From assembly GCA_003648455.1 (NCBI GenBank), contig QMPG01000098.1:1-9470 (forward strand): a DNA stretch of 9,470 nt. The letters run 5' to 3'. Below the pieces are notes generated by a model, which did not search any database, was not told where the DNA came from, and was given only the letters and a program-made list of their open reading frames with translations. Made by a program: the position numbers and the translations under genes. This document shows, in pieces, positions 1-7,248 of the stretch. How positions within the stretch are numbered: position 1 is the stretch's first letter; every line of letters begins with the position of its first letter. This DNA is from Bacteroidota bacterium (GTDB lineage Bacteria > Bacteroidota > Bacteroidia > Bacteroidales > B39-G9).

Positions 1-166
1 AATTATTGAATATTTGCGATAAATACAGTATACAAACAAATACTCTTAACCCATAAATATTCAATTTATGGATTAGGAGTTCTGAAATTTATGCTTAATC
101 CACCCGAATTTTAAAGTGAGCCATTATATCTTGTAAAAATTATTAATTAATATATTTCTAAAAACA
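1..166. other. Non-coding flank with small overlapping palindromes
   Basis: This stretch lies downstream of the minus-strand amylase gene and holds no convincing reading frame. It contains two small overlapping inverted repeats: CCATAAA (51-57) pairs with TTTATGG (65-71) around a 7-nt loop, and GGATTA (70-75) pairs with TAATCC (96-101). The two stems share bases 70-71, so the structures compete. Neither is followed by a clear T-run, so I do not call a terminator. It may be the edge of another intergenic repeat cut off by the window border. Confidence 0.4.
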
Positions 167-1516
167 TCACTTCTCAAAAACCAAATATTCCCACGGCTTA
201 AGTTTTAATTCTGTATTTGCTTTAAATTCAGCTTTTTCATTGGTGAAAATATTTTTATAAGCACCAGCATATTCTTCTCCATTTAAAGTAATATCTTGTT
301 CTTTTTCTGATAAATTAAGTATCACAAAAACCTTATCGTCGTCTTTTTCTCTAACAAATGAATAAACAGCTTTATCGTTTGACGAATTAATTTTTATTAA
401 ATCACCACCTTGTTTGCCATTCCATAAAGCTTTGTTGTTTGTTTTAAGGGTTAATAAAGTTTTATAAAAATCAGCATATTTATAATCATTCCACTCAATA
501 GTATCTTTATCAAAAAATCGTAATCGTTTATTCATGGCAGCTTCCTGACCGCTATATAATAAAGGCATTCCGGGAATAGTTGCAGTTAATACGGCAAAAG
601 TCTGAGCTCCATCACCTAAACGTTCAAATACAGTTCCATTCCATGAATTTTCGTCATGATTAGAAGTGAAATTCATAAAATAGTTGTCCTTATCATAATC
701 AGTACTTAATTTATTAAAAAGAGTATCTAGTTTATCAGCGGTGTTAATTTTCTTCGCTATATCATTCATCATACCATTTAGAGCCCAACTATAAGTCATA
801 TCAAAAGCTTTTTTATGAAGTTCAGGAGATTCCCATTCTGCAAGCATAAAAACAGGCTTAATTTTATCCAATTGTTTTCTTGCTTCGTTCCAAAAATCAG
901 TTGGCACCATTCCTGCAACATCACACCTAAAACCATCAATATTTGCTTCTTTAATCCAAAACTCTAAAGCATTAATCATGTATGTTCGCAATTCATTATT
1001 ATAATAATTCAAATCAGCAACATCTGTCCAATCTTCTACAGGCGAAAGAATATTTCCTAATGAATCGTGAGTGTACCATTCAGGATGCTCAGTAATTAAA
1101 TTATTGTCCCATGAAGTGTGGTTTGCAACCCAATCTAGAATAACATACATATTTTGTTCGTGAGCTTTGTTTACCAGATGTTTAAAATCATCCATTGTTC
1201 CAAATTCAGGATTAACCGATAAATAATTTTTTATTGAATAATAGCTTCCTAATGTGCCTTTCCTGTTTTTCACGCCAATAGGCTGAACAGGCATTATCCA
1301 TAATATATCAACTCCCATTTCTTTTAATCGTGGTAAATGTTTCTCAAAACTTTTGAAATCACCCTCATCTGTATATTGACGAATGTTTACTTCGTAAATA
1401 TTTTTATTCTTTGCCCAATCGGGATGTTTTACTTTTGAGAATTCTTCGTTATTGTTTGCACAAGAAACAATTGCAAATGCAATTAATACTAAAAATAAAT
1501 TTTTGATAATTTTCAT
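167..1516 (-). CDS. GH13 alpha-amylase family lipoprotein (449 aa)
   Basis: This is a secreted glycoside hydrolase predicted to cleave alpha-1,4-glucan or maltodextrin. It starts at an ATG and has a lipoprotein signal: a basic N-terminus, a hydrophobic run, and lipobox IVSC with the acylated cysteine at residue 19. A TIM-barrel follows directly, with no extra N-terminal domain. The GH13 conserved regions are all visible: region I DWVANH (128-133), region V-like VADLN (166-170), region II GFRCD with nucleophile Asp199, region III LAEWE with acid/base Glu227, and region IV SNHD with Asp288. Residues from about 370 form the C-terminal beta domain. The residues after the cysteine (ANNNEE) are partly acidic, which in Bacteroidota can favour surface export; that is inference. 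The gene follows the larger GH13 gene on the same strand with a 174-bp gap holding a hairpin repeat, so it may use its own promoter. Exact substrate (amylase, maltogenic or oligoglucosidase) cannot be fixed from the sequence alone. Confidence 0.93.
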   Translation of the reverse strand: MKIIKNLFLVLIAFAIVSCANNNEEFSKVKHPDWAKNKNIYEVNIRQYTDEGDFKSFEKHLPRLKEMGVDILWIMPVQPIGVKNRKGTLGSYYSIKNYLSVNPEFGTMDDFKHLVNKAHEQNMYVILDWVANHTSWDNNLITEHPEWYTHDSLGNILSPVEDWTDVADLNYYNNELRTYMINALEFWIKEANIDGFRCDVAGMVPTDFWNEARKQLDKIKPVFMLAEWESPELHKKAFDMTYSWALNGMMNDIAKKINTADKLDTLFNKLSTDYDKDNYFMNFTSNHDENSWNGTVFERLGDGAQTFAVLTATIPGMPLLYSGQEAAMNKRLRFFDKDTIEWNDYKYADFYKTLLTLKTNNKALWNGKQGGDLIKINSSNDKAVYSFVREKDDDKVFVILNLSEKEQDITLNGEEYAGAYKNIFTNEKAEFKANTELKLKPWEYLVFEK

Positions 1517-1538
1517 AAGTAAATTTTGATTTTTATAT

Positions 1539-1570
1539 TAAACTTAAAACGATATTTTAAAATTTGCAAA
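1539..1570 (-). promoter_or_regulatory. Candidate Bacteroidota-type promoter for the 449-aa amylase gene
   Basis: Read on the minus strand there is TTTG (1567-1570), a 20-bp spacer, and TAAGTTTA (1539-1546). This resembles the Bacteroidota -33 TTTG / -7 TAnnTTTG pattern with one mismatch in the last base of the -7 box. It would give a short leader of roughly 15 nt before the ATG at 1516. It lies downstream of the hairpin repeat, so it would allow independent expression. In DNA this A+T-rich, chance matches are common. Confidence 0.3.
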
Positions 1571-1610
1571 TAATTGAAATTTATGAGTTATACTTTTATC
1601 ATTGATAAGC

Positions 1611-1686
1611 TGTCATTCCGACCGTAGGGAGGAATCCCCTTCAATTAAAAAGGGATTCCTCGCTCGTGCCTCGCTTCGGAATGACA
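1611..1686. repeat. 76-bp imperfect hairpin repeat (TGTCATTCCGA ends)
   Basis: The outer arms are an 11-bp perfect inverted repeat, TGTCATTCCGA (1611-1621) and TCGGAATGACA (1676-1686). An inner stem pairs GAGGAATCCC (1629-1638) with GGGATTCCTC (1652-1661), extended by CTT/AAG. The GC-rich block between the stems on the right side is unpaired. The composition is much richer in G+C than its surroundings. It sits in the 174-bp gap between two co-oriented amylase genes, where the RNA would fold strongly and could terminate, attenuate or protect transcript ends. It resembles repeats dispersed in Bacteroidota intergenic regions, but its copy number cannot be seen here. Confidence 0.75.
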
Positions 1687-1690
1687 AATA

Positions 1691-4060
1691 CTAATTAGTT
1701 AATATCTCAAACGAATTAGCTTGCAATTTAATATTTATTTTGTTCTTATCTAAGTTAAATTCTGAATTAAAATTTGCCTTTAGATTAGAATTTACAAACT
1801 GTTCAGGTATATTAAACGAAACATTTTTTTCAATATTATCTTTATTAAAAACTATAATAGAAACTTTATTAAAATATTTTCTAGCATAAACAAAAAGCTT
1901 ATTCGATGTTTTAATAATCTTTGTATCTCCATATATAAGTGATAAATTATTTCGTCGTAAATGAATTAATTTTGTAGCAATTTCTTTAAGCTTTGCTTCT
2001 TCAGGTTTTAAATTATTGAAGCGCATCATTCGTCTGTTGTCCGGGTCGTTACCTCCTGGCATTCCAATTTCATCACCGTAGTAAATAACAGGAACTCCCG
2101 GTATTGTCATATTAAAAGCAATTAATGAAGCTAATTTTTTATATCCCACAGGGTTTGTAACTTCAATATCACGAGTCCATCCTGCTTTTTTGGCATCTTC
2201 ATTAAATAATAAATCGCCACTAGCATAAGATATGAATCTTCCTCGATCTTGATTTCCTGTAATATACCCCATCAAGTTATGATAACCATAGTATAAAAAA
2301 CTTTGGAGAATTGAATTTTTTAATCTAGAAAAAGGCTGGTCATCATTAGCAAAAACAGCTACAGCATCGTCGTAAACATTAAAGTCAAACTGAGCATCTA
2401 ACTCTCCTGAGTTTACATAACTACCTATTAAATCTCTATTTCCATAAGTTTCACCGATTTGGTATAAAGTTTTGCTCGCAGGAATTTCGGTTTTAAGTTT
2501 TTTAGTTAAAGTACGCCAAAAAACTTCAGGAATGTGTTTGGTTGCATCGTGGCGAAATCCGTCAAAATCAAAAGTCTTAATCCAATAAACAGCAGAGTCT
2601 GTCATTAAATCGACAAGTTCAGGTTTTGAAAAATCTAATGTTGGCAAAAAAGTATCGAACCATGTTGTCAAGCGATATTCATCCCACTTCTCAAGATTTC
2701 TTGTCCCATCGGGTAAATACATTGAAGTAGCCCAATCTGGATGCTGTTTATATAAAGGATGATTTTGATGAACATGATTTGAAACATAATCTAAAAGAAC
2801 ATTAAAATTATTTTGATGAGCTACGTTAACAAAATTTTTAACTTCATCGCTTGTACCAAATCTGAAATCAACTTTTGAAGAAGAAATTGGCCAATAACCA
2901 TGATAGCCTGAAAATTTTGTGTGCGGGTCAGGATATTCTCCATAAGCCCCAAGAGGATTTTGTGCAATGGGCGATATCCAAATAGTGTTTACTCCTAAGT
3001 CGGAAAAATAGCCTTGTTTAACTTTTTGTAAAACTCCTGCAATATCACCACCAAAATAATTTACTTTTGGTAAAACATTGGGGTCATCTAAAGGATGGTC
3101 GTTATCTTCATTTCCATTGTAAAAACGGTCAACCATTAAAAAATACATTACTAATGCCTGCTTATCACTTCGGTCAATATCTTTTGAATTACTTATAACT
3201 TTCCCATAATCAAGAGGAACCAAAATGTCATTAGAAACTCCTTGTTCGTTATAAGCCCATACTCTAATGAACGAACGTTTAACTTTTTTTGCTTCTTGAG
3301 GTATTTTAATACTAATTGCATTATTACCTTTTTCAACAAAACTATTATTTAACTCATAATTTTGCCAAAAAGCATAAAACTTAATAATATTAGAGTTACA
3401 AGCAAAATTAATCTCCTTATCAGTATAATTATCTGTAAATAACTCAGGACTAAGTTCGGGATTAAAATTCCCAACTTTCATAAGCGAGTTGAAACCTCCG
3501 CTATTATTATCTACCGAATCTTTATTATTCGGATCAAGCATCCATTTACCATCCAACACAACCTGATAACTGTATTTTCCTGGATTTAAACTTAGCTCTT
3601 TCTCCCAAATACCATTATTATTTTCTAAATTCGTTGCCTTGGGGTTCCAACCGTTTATATCTCCTGTAATTTGAACACTAGAATATTTTTTCCCCTTAGC
3701 ATCAAATTGAATATTGTAATTTACTTTTCGCGATTTCTTGACAAGAATATCATATCTAAATCCATCAGACCAAATATTAAGACAAGAAAGTTGAGGTAAA
3801 CTTTTATTTTTTGTTTCAAGAGTTAAAAGTTTTTTGTCAGGTGTAAGGTTTGTGAATAAATTACTATCAGCCTTTATTGAATCAATTTCAGAAAATTTAA
3901 GAAAAAAATCTGATAAATGAACAACGGTCTTATTCTGATTCAGATAAATTGGCGTTGCAAGTCCAAAAATTTTCGACTTTTGAGGGATTATTAGCTTATT
4001 ATTGTTTTGACAAGAAAGCAATAATATTAGCAATGATAATATTAATATCTTTTTAATCAT
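1691..4060 (-). CDS. GH13 alpha-amylase family lipoprotein with N-terminal CBM48-like domain (789 aa)
   Basis: This is a large secreted alpha-glucan hydrolase. The ATG start is followed by a lipoprotein signal (LLSC, Cys17). Residues about 113-197 look like a CBM48/AMPK-type glycogen-binding fold (VQITGDINGW, then GKYSYQVVLDGKW and a DP motif). A second beta-rich segment spans about 205-290. The GH13 barrel begins near 300 with VMYFLMVDRFYNG, typical of neopullulanase/cyclomaltodextrinase-like enzymes. Catalytic regions: I DYVSNH (424-429), II GFRHDATKH with nucleophile Asp505, III QIGETYG with Glu537, and IV GNQD with Asp605; region V is near LPTLDF (472-477). Note that region IV has NQD rather than the commoner NHD. 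The residues after Cys17 (QNNNK) are not acidic, so a periplasmic-side lipoprotein is plausible. It lies upstream of the smaller amylase; they likely act on successive glucan products. Precise specificity is not determinable here. Confidence 0.93.
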   Translation of the reverse strand: MIKKILILSLLILLLSCQNNNKLIIPQKSKIFGLATPIYLNQNKTVVHLSDFFLKFSEIDSIKADSNLFTNLTPDKKLLTLETKNKSLPQLSCLNIWSDGFRYDILVKKSRKVNYNIQFDAKGKKYSSVQITGDINGWNPKATNLENNNGIWEKELSLNPGKYSYQVVLDGKWMLDPNNKDSVDNNSGGFNSLMKVGNFNPELSPELFTDNYTDKEINFACNSNIIKFYAFWQNYELNNSFVEKGNNAISIKIPQEAKKVKRSFIRVWAYNEQGVSNDILVPLDYGKVISNSKDIDRSDKQALVMYFLMVDRFYNGNEDNDHPLDDPNVLPKVNYFGGDIAGVLQKVKQGYFSDLGVNTIWISPIAQNPLGAYGEYPDPHTKFSGYHGYWPISSSKVDFRFGTSDEVKNFVNVAHQNNFNVLLDYVSNHVHQNHPLYKQHPDWATSMYLPDGTRNLEKWDEYRLTTWFDTFLPTLDFSKPELVDLMTDSAVYWIKTFDFDGFRHDATKHIPEVFWRTLTKKLKTEIPASKTLYQIGETYGNRDLIGSYVNSGELDAQFDFNVYDDAVAVFANDDQPFSRLKNSILQSFLYYGYHNLMGYITGNQDRGRFISYASGDLLFNEDAKKAGWTRDIEVTNPVGYKKLASLIAFNMTIPGVPVIYYGDEIGMPGGNDPDNRRMMRFNNLKPEEAKLKEIATKLIHLRRNNLSLIYGDTKIIKTSNKLFVYARKYFNKVSIIVFNKDNIEKNVSFNIPEQFVNSNLKANFNSEFNLDKNKINIKLQANSFEILTN

Positions 4061-4095
4061 TTTTAATGGATTTATTTATAATAAAAAATTTGTTT

Positions 4096-4116
4096 AATTG
4101 CTAAATATAAGCAATT
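4096..4116. promoter_or_regulatory. Palindrome overlapping a candidate -7 box upstream of the 789-aa amylase
   Basis: AATTGCT (4096-4102) and AGCAATT (4110-4116) form a perfect 7-bp inverted repeat with a 7-bp spacer. On the minus strand the spacer region reads TATATTTA (4102-4109), which matches five of the six fixed bases of the Bacteroidota -7 consensus TAnnTTTG. The start codon is about 36 bp downstream, at 4060. A dyad centred on a promoter box is what an operator would look like. No clear TTG is seen at -33, so this remains a candidate. Confidence 0.3.
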
Positions 4117-4194
4117 TTGTATTTATATTTTTAGAATATAATAATTAATTTTAAATTTGAGACTACTTCAAAAACTAAAGTTATCAATTTATAG

Positions 4195-4205
4195 CCGCTT
4201 AGCGG
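4195..4205. repeat. CCGCT/AGCGG palindrome, first copy
   Basis: CCGCTTAGCGG is a perfect short palindrome. It is flanked by TTATA on the left (one base away) and TATAA on the right, which lets the stem extend with small bulges. It shares its arms with the palindrome at 4261-4273. Both lie inside the 134-bp element. Confidence 0.6.
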
Positions 4206-4260
4206 ATTTATAACAAACTGACATACAGATTTATAGCTTTCAGTCTTTTTGTAAAGTTAA

Positions 4261-4273
4261 CCGCTCGTAGCGG
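4261..4273. repeat. CCGCT/AGCGG palindrome, second copy
   Basis: CCGCTCGTAGCGG has a 5-bp stem and a CGT loop. The arms are identical to those of 4195-4205 and only the centre differs (CGT instead of T). It is followed by CTTTTCGGAGTGGA, the conserved right end of the element, and could act as a weak terminator-like hairpin on the plus strand. Confidence 0.6.
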
Positions 4274-4324
4274 CTTTTCGGAGTGGATTCAAATTTTAAT
4301 AATTTATAATATTACCGTTTCATT

Positions 4325-5245
4325 TTGAAAAATATTATTGACATACAACAATTTCAAGAATTTGATAATCTTGAGTTTATCGCAAAACAAGTTGTCGAGG
4401 GTTTTATAACCGGATTACACCGAAGCCCTTTTCACGGATTTTCTGTTGAGTTTGCAGAACATCGCATATACAATAAAGGGGAATCGACAAAGCACATTGA
4501 CTGGAAATTATATGCAAAAACTGATAAACTTTTTGTTAAAAGATACGAAGAAGAAACAAATTTAAGAAGCCATATCATTATTGATACTTCATCATCAATG
4601 CTGTTTCCAGACAACGACAAACTAATTAATAAATTATCTTTTTCGGTTTATTGTGCAGCAGCATTAATTCATTTGTTAAGAAAACAAAGAGATGCCGTTG
4701 GTTTAACTTTATTTTCTGATGATATAGAACTTCATACAGACGCTCGTTTATCATCTGTTCACTCAAAAATGTTATATAGTAAACTCAGCGGTTTATTAAC
4801 TACCGACAAAAAACAATTTAACAAAAGAACAAACGGCTCAAAAATTTTGCATCAATTAGCTGATAATATTCATAAACGTTCGTTAATTATTATTTTTAGT
4901 GATATGATGGACAGCGAAAGTCCTGATGAAATATTTTCTGCTCTCGAACATTTACGATATAATAAACATGAGGTTATTCTTTTTCATGTTATTGATAAAA
5001 AACTTGAACAAAATTTTCAATACAAAAACAGACCTTATCGATTTGTTGATATGGAGACAGGCGAAAGCTTAAAATTTAATCCAAACGATGTAAGAAACGA
5101 TTACACAAAAAATATAAATAATTATTATAACCAACTAAAATTAAAATGCGGACAATATAAGATTGACTTAGTTGAAGCGGATATAAATGCTGATTTTAAA
5201 GACGTTTTATTGCCTTATCTGATAAAAAGAAAGAAATTGTATTAA
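4325..5245 (+). CDS. DUF58 family (vWA-like) protein
   Basis: This is a cytoplasmic protein of the DUF58 family, which adopts a von Willebrand factor A-like fold. The family signature runs from HGFSVEFAEHR (37-47) through GES-KHIDWK (52-61) to VKRYEEETN (71-79). A MIDAS-type metal site is visible as D87-T-S89-S-S91, with a later acidic loop FSDMMD (191-196). There are no membrane segments. DUF58 proteins usually sit beside a MoxR-type AAA+ ATPase and act with it as a chaperone-like pair, often for envelope or stress functions. No MoxR gene is seen in this window. The start is a TTG at 4325: an in-frame stop lies just upstream at 4307, no ATG is available, and the N-terminus MKNIIDIQQFQEFDNLEF fits the family. 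The 134-bp element ends only about 33 bp upstream, so its promoter may be in or next to that element. Its stop codon (5243-5245) falls in the TTAA border of the second element. Confidence 0.9.
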   Translation: MKNIIDIQQFQEFDNLEFIAKQVVEGFITGLHRSPFHGFSVEFAEHRIYNKGESTKHIDWKLYAKTDKLFVKRYEEETNLRSHIIIDTSSSMLFPDNDKLINKLSFSVYCAAALIHLLRKQRDAVGLTLFSDDIELHTDARLSSVHSKMLYSKLSGLLTTDKKQFNKRTNGSKILHQLADNIHKRSLIIIFSDMMDSESPDEIFSALEHLRYNKHEVILFHVIDKKLEQNFQYKNRPYRFVDMETGESLKFNPNDVRNDYTKNINNYYNQLKLKCGQYKIDLVEADINADFKDVLLPYLIKRKKLY

Positions 5246-5379
5246 TGAGTCCACTATTAAAAGTCGTAATATTAACCCGAAAAATTCATAATTTTTCTAC
5301 ACTTAAGAATTACCAACAAATACTGAATATTGCATCTTTTATTAAACCCAACCTGTTAGGTCTTTTCGGAGTGGACTCA
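5246..5379. mobile_element. MITE-like 134-bp element, copy 2
   Basis: This element fills almost the whole gap between the convergent DUF58 and ABC exporter genes. The left end TGAGTCCACTattAAAAG and the reverse complement of the right end TGAGTCCACTccgAAAAG share a perfect 10-bp tip and the following AAAAG. With the flanking TTAA on both sides (5242-5245, 5380-5383) the perfect inverted repeat reaches 15 bp (5241-5255 and 5370-5384). The right end CTTTTCGGAGTGGA (5362-5375) is identical to bases 4274-4287 of copy 1. The interior differs from copy 1: it has an A+T hairpin GAAAAATT-CAT-AATTTTTC (5279-5297) and a palindrome ACCTGTTAGGT (5351-5361) followed by CTTTT, which could serve as a weak terminator for the plus-strand gene. 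No coding capacity. Confidence 0.68.
5351..5361. repeat. ACCT/AGGT palindrome inside copy 2
   Basis: ACCTGTTAGGT is a 4-bp stem with a GTT loop, placed just before the conserved right end of the 134-bp element. It occupies the same position as CCGCTCGTAGCGG in copy 1, so different short palindromes sit in the same slot of the two elements. Confidence 0.5.
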
Positions 5380-5384
5380 TTAAT

Positions 5385-7205
5385 CTATGAGAAAGACTGA
5401 AGTTCATAAAGTCTCTTGTATGCACCATCAATCTTTATTAAATCTTTATGTTTACCTTTTTCGATAATTACACCATCTTGTAAAACATAAATCTCGTCGA
5501 CATTAACAACCGTCGACAAACGATGAGCAATAACTATTGAGGTACGATTTCTCATAAGATTCTCAAGAGCATCTTGTACTAAACGTTCTGATTCTGTATC
5601 AAGAGCAGAAGTAGCTTCATCAAGAATCATAATAGGAGGATTTTTTAAGACCGCACGTGCTATGCTAATTCTTTGTCGTTGACCTCCCGAAAGTTTACTG
5701 CCACGGTCACCAATATTTGTTTGATAAGCTTCGGGCATTTTCGCAATAAACTCATGAGCATTAGCAACTTTTGCTGCTTCTACAACTTGTTCTTGAGTGG
5801 CATTTTCAACACCAAAAGCAATATTATTAAAAACAGTATCGTTAAAAAGAATTGATTCCTGATTAACATTACCCATCAAATTACGAAGGTCTAAAATTTT
5901 ATAATCTTTAACAGATATACCATCAATTAATATATCTCCTTTTGAAATATCATAAAAACGAGGCAATAAATCAACCAAAGTTGATTTACCTGAACCTGAT
6001 TGACCAACTAAAGCAATTTTTTTACCTTTTTCAATTTTAATATTAATGTCTTTTAAAACAGTATCTTTTATATAACTAAAAGTAACGTTTTTATATTCTA
6101 TTGATGAAGAAAAATCTTCAATTGATTTTGCATTCTTTTTTTCTTTAATTTCTTGTTTTGATAAAAGAATCCCATCAATTCGATCGGCCGAAGCCATACC
6201 TTTTTGTATATTATAAAAAGCTGACGAAAAAGATTTAACAGGAGCAATAAGCAAATAAAATAACATTAAATATCCAATGAACTCTTGAGATGTTAAAGCA
6301 CTTTTGTCGGCTAAAACTAAAGATGAGCCGTACCACATAATAACAACCATAACAGCTGTACCCAAAAATTCACTTAAAGGGCTTGCTAAATCACGCCTAC
6401 GAAGCATACTTGTCATTACTCTGGTGTAAGAATTGTTTTCTTTATAAAATTTGTCTGCAATTTTTGTTTCGGCATTAAATGCTTTTATTATGCGCAAACC
6501 ACCAAGAGTTTCTTCAATAATTGATAAGAGGTATCCCATTTTTGTTTGAGCAAGAAAAGACTTTTTTCGTAATTTCTTTCCTAATTGCCCGATTATAAGA
6601 CCACTTAATGGAAGTAAAACCAAAACAAATAAAGTAAGCTTAGTGCTCATAAAAAACAATGCTCCCAAATAAACTATTATTGAGATAGGGTCACGAAAAA
6701 TCATCTCAAGTGAACTCATTATCGACCATTCAATTTCTTGTACATCACTTGTCATTCTCGATATTATATCACCTTTTCGTTCATCTGAAAAATATGAAAG
6801 AGGTAAATTTAAAGTTTTAGTATAAATAGAATTCCTAATATCTCGTACTACCCCATTTCTTATTGGCGATAAAAAATACATTGCCATATACTTAAAAAAT
6901 GTTTTGAAAAAAGTCATCAAAACAATTAAAATACTAACAAAGAACAATGTCGCAGCAGGACCTTTATCAAGAATCATTTGACTTAAATAATAATAAAAGT
7001 ATTCTTTTATTGATGCTGCTGAAAAGGTAAAGGGGTGTATGGAGGTAACAAGGGATTCATTTTTAAAAAGAATTCCTAAAAAAGGAATTGCCATTGTAAC
7101 TGAAAATAATGAAAAAATAATTGACAGTAAATTAAATGAAACGTTTAAAACTGCTTTTCTCCAGTAAGGAACAATATATTTTAAGACTTTAGTGAATTTT
7201 TTCAA
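5385..7205 (-). CDS. ABC exporter half-transporter, MsbA-like (permease-ATPase fusion)
   Basis: This is an inner-membrane ATP-driven exporter that fuses one transmembrane domain to one nucleotide-binding domain and would work as a dimer. Six hydrophobic segments lie near residues 15-47, 84-106, 165-187, 189-209, 278-297 and 308-330. The ATPase domain follows from about 368: A-loop Tyr378, Walker A GQSGSGKST (401-409), Q-loop Gln449, signature LSGGQ (505-509), Walker B IMILDE (525-530), D-loop SALD and H-loop His561. All catalytic residues are present. The length of 606 aa is normal for MsbA or multidrug/lipid exporters; MsbA itself flips lipid A, but substrate cannot be read from the sequence. 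The start is a TTG at 7205, with no in-frame ATG close upstream. purB ends 43 bp upstream on the same strand, so the two may be co-transcribed. Confidence 0.92.
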   Translation of the reverse strand: MKKFTKVLKYIVPYWRKAVLNVSFNLLSIIFSLFSVTMAIPFLGILFKNESLVTSIHPFTFSAASIKEYFYYYLSQMILDKGPAATLFFVSILIVLMTFFKTFFKYMAMYFLSPIRNGVVRDIRNSIYTKTLNLPLSYFSDERKGDIISRMTSDVQEIEWSIMSSLEMIFRDPISIIVYLGALFFMSTKLTLFVLVLLPLSGLIIGQLGKKLRKKSFLAQTKMGYLLSIIEETLGGLRIIKAFNAETKIADKFYKENNSYTRVMTSMLRRRDLASPLSEFLGTAVMVVIMWYGSSLVLADKSALTSQEFIGYLMLFYLLIAPVKSFSSAFYNIQKGMASADRIDGILLSKQEIKEKKNAKSIEDFSSSIEYKNVTFSYIKDTVLKDINIKIEKGKKIALVGQSGSGKSTLVDLLPRFYDISKGDILIDGISVKDYKILDLRNLMGNVNQESILFNDTVFNNIAFGVENATQEQVVEAAKVANAHEFIAKMPEAYQTNIGDRGSKLSGGQRQRISIARAVLKNPPIMILDEATSALDTESERLVQDALENLMRNRTSIVIAHRLSTVVNVDEIYVLQDGVIIEKGKHKDLIKIDGAYKRLYELQSFS

Positions 7206-7248
7206 AATATGTATATTTAATTCTATTAATATATAAAAATATTGGGAT

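Larger units (their letters stand above)
4158..4291. mobile_element. MITE-like 134-bp element, copy 1
   Basis: This element lies between the divergent amylase and DUF58 genes. Its left end is TGAGACTACTtcaAAAAC. The reverse complement of its right end is TGAATCCACTccgAAAAG, so the termini are imperfect inverted repeats of about 18 bp. It is bounded by AATT on both sides (4154-4157 and 4292-4295), as expected of a 4-bp target duplication, although a palindromic tetramer cannot be told from an extension of the inverted repeat. It has the same length and the same ends as the element at 5246-5379. Inside are two REP-like palindromes with the same arms, CCGCTTAGCGG (4195-4205) and CCGCTCGTAGCGG (4261-4273). 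It carries no reading frame, so it would need a transposase in trans. Confidence 0.65.

Noticed and set aside
95..124. Minus-strand mini-ORF MAHFKIRVD
   Set aside because: Nine residues with no supporting signal; too short to separate from chance.
4432..4620. Minus-strand frame of 62 codons inside the DUF58 gene
   Set aside because: It lies fully within a strong coding gene and resembles no known protein.
5279..5297. Hairpin GAAAAATT-CAT-AATTTTTC as an intrinsic terminator
   Set aside because: The stem is almost all A-T and has no GC-rich base followed by a T-run, so it is described only as part of the 134-bp element.
5673..5855. Plus-strand frame of 60 codons opposite the ABC exporter ATPase domain
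   Set aside because: It is antisense to the conserved signature and Q-loop region, so its openness follows from the coding strand.
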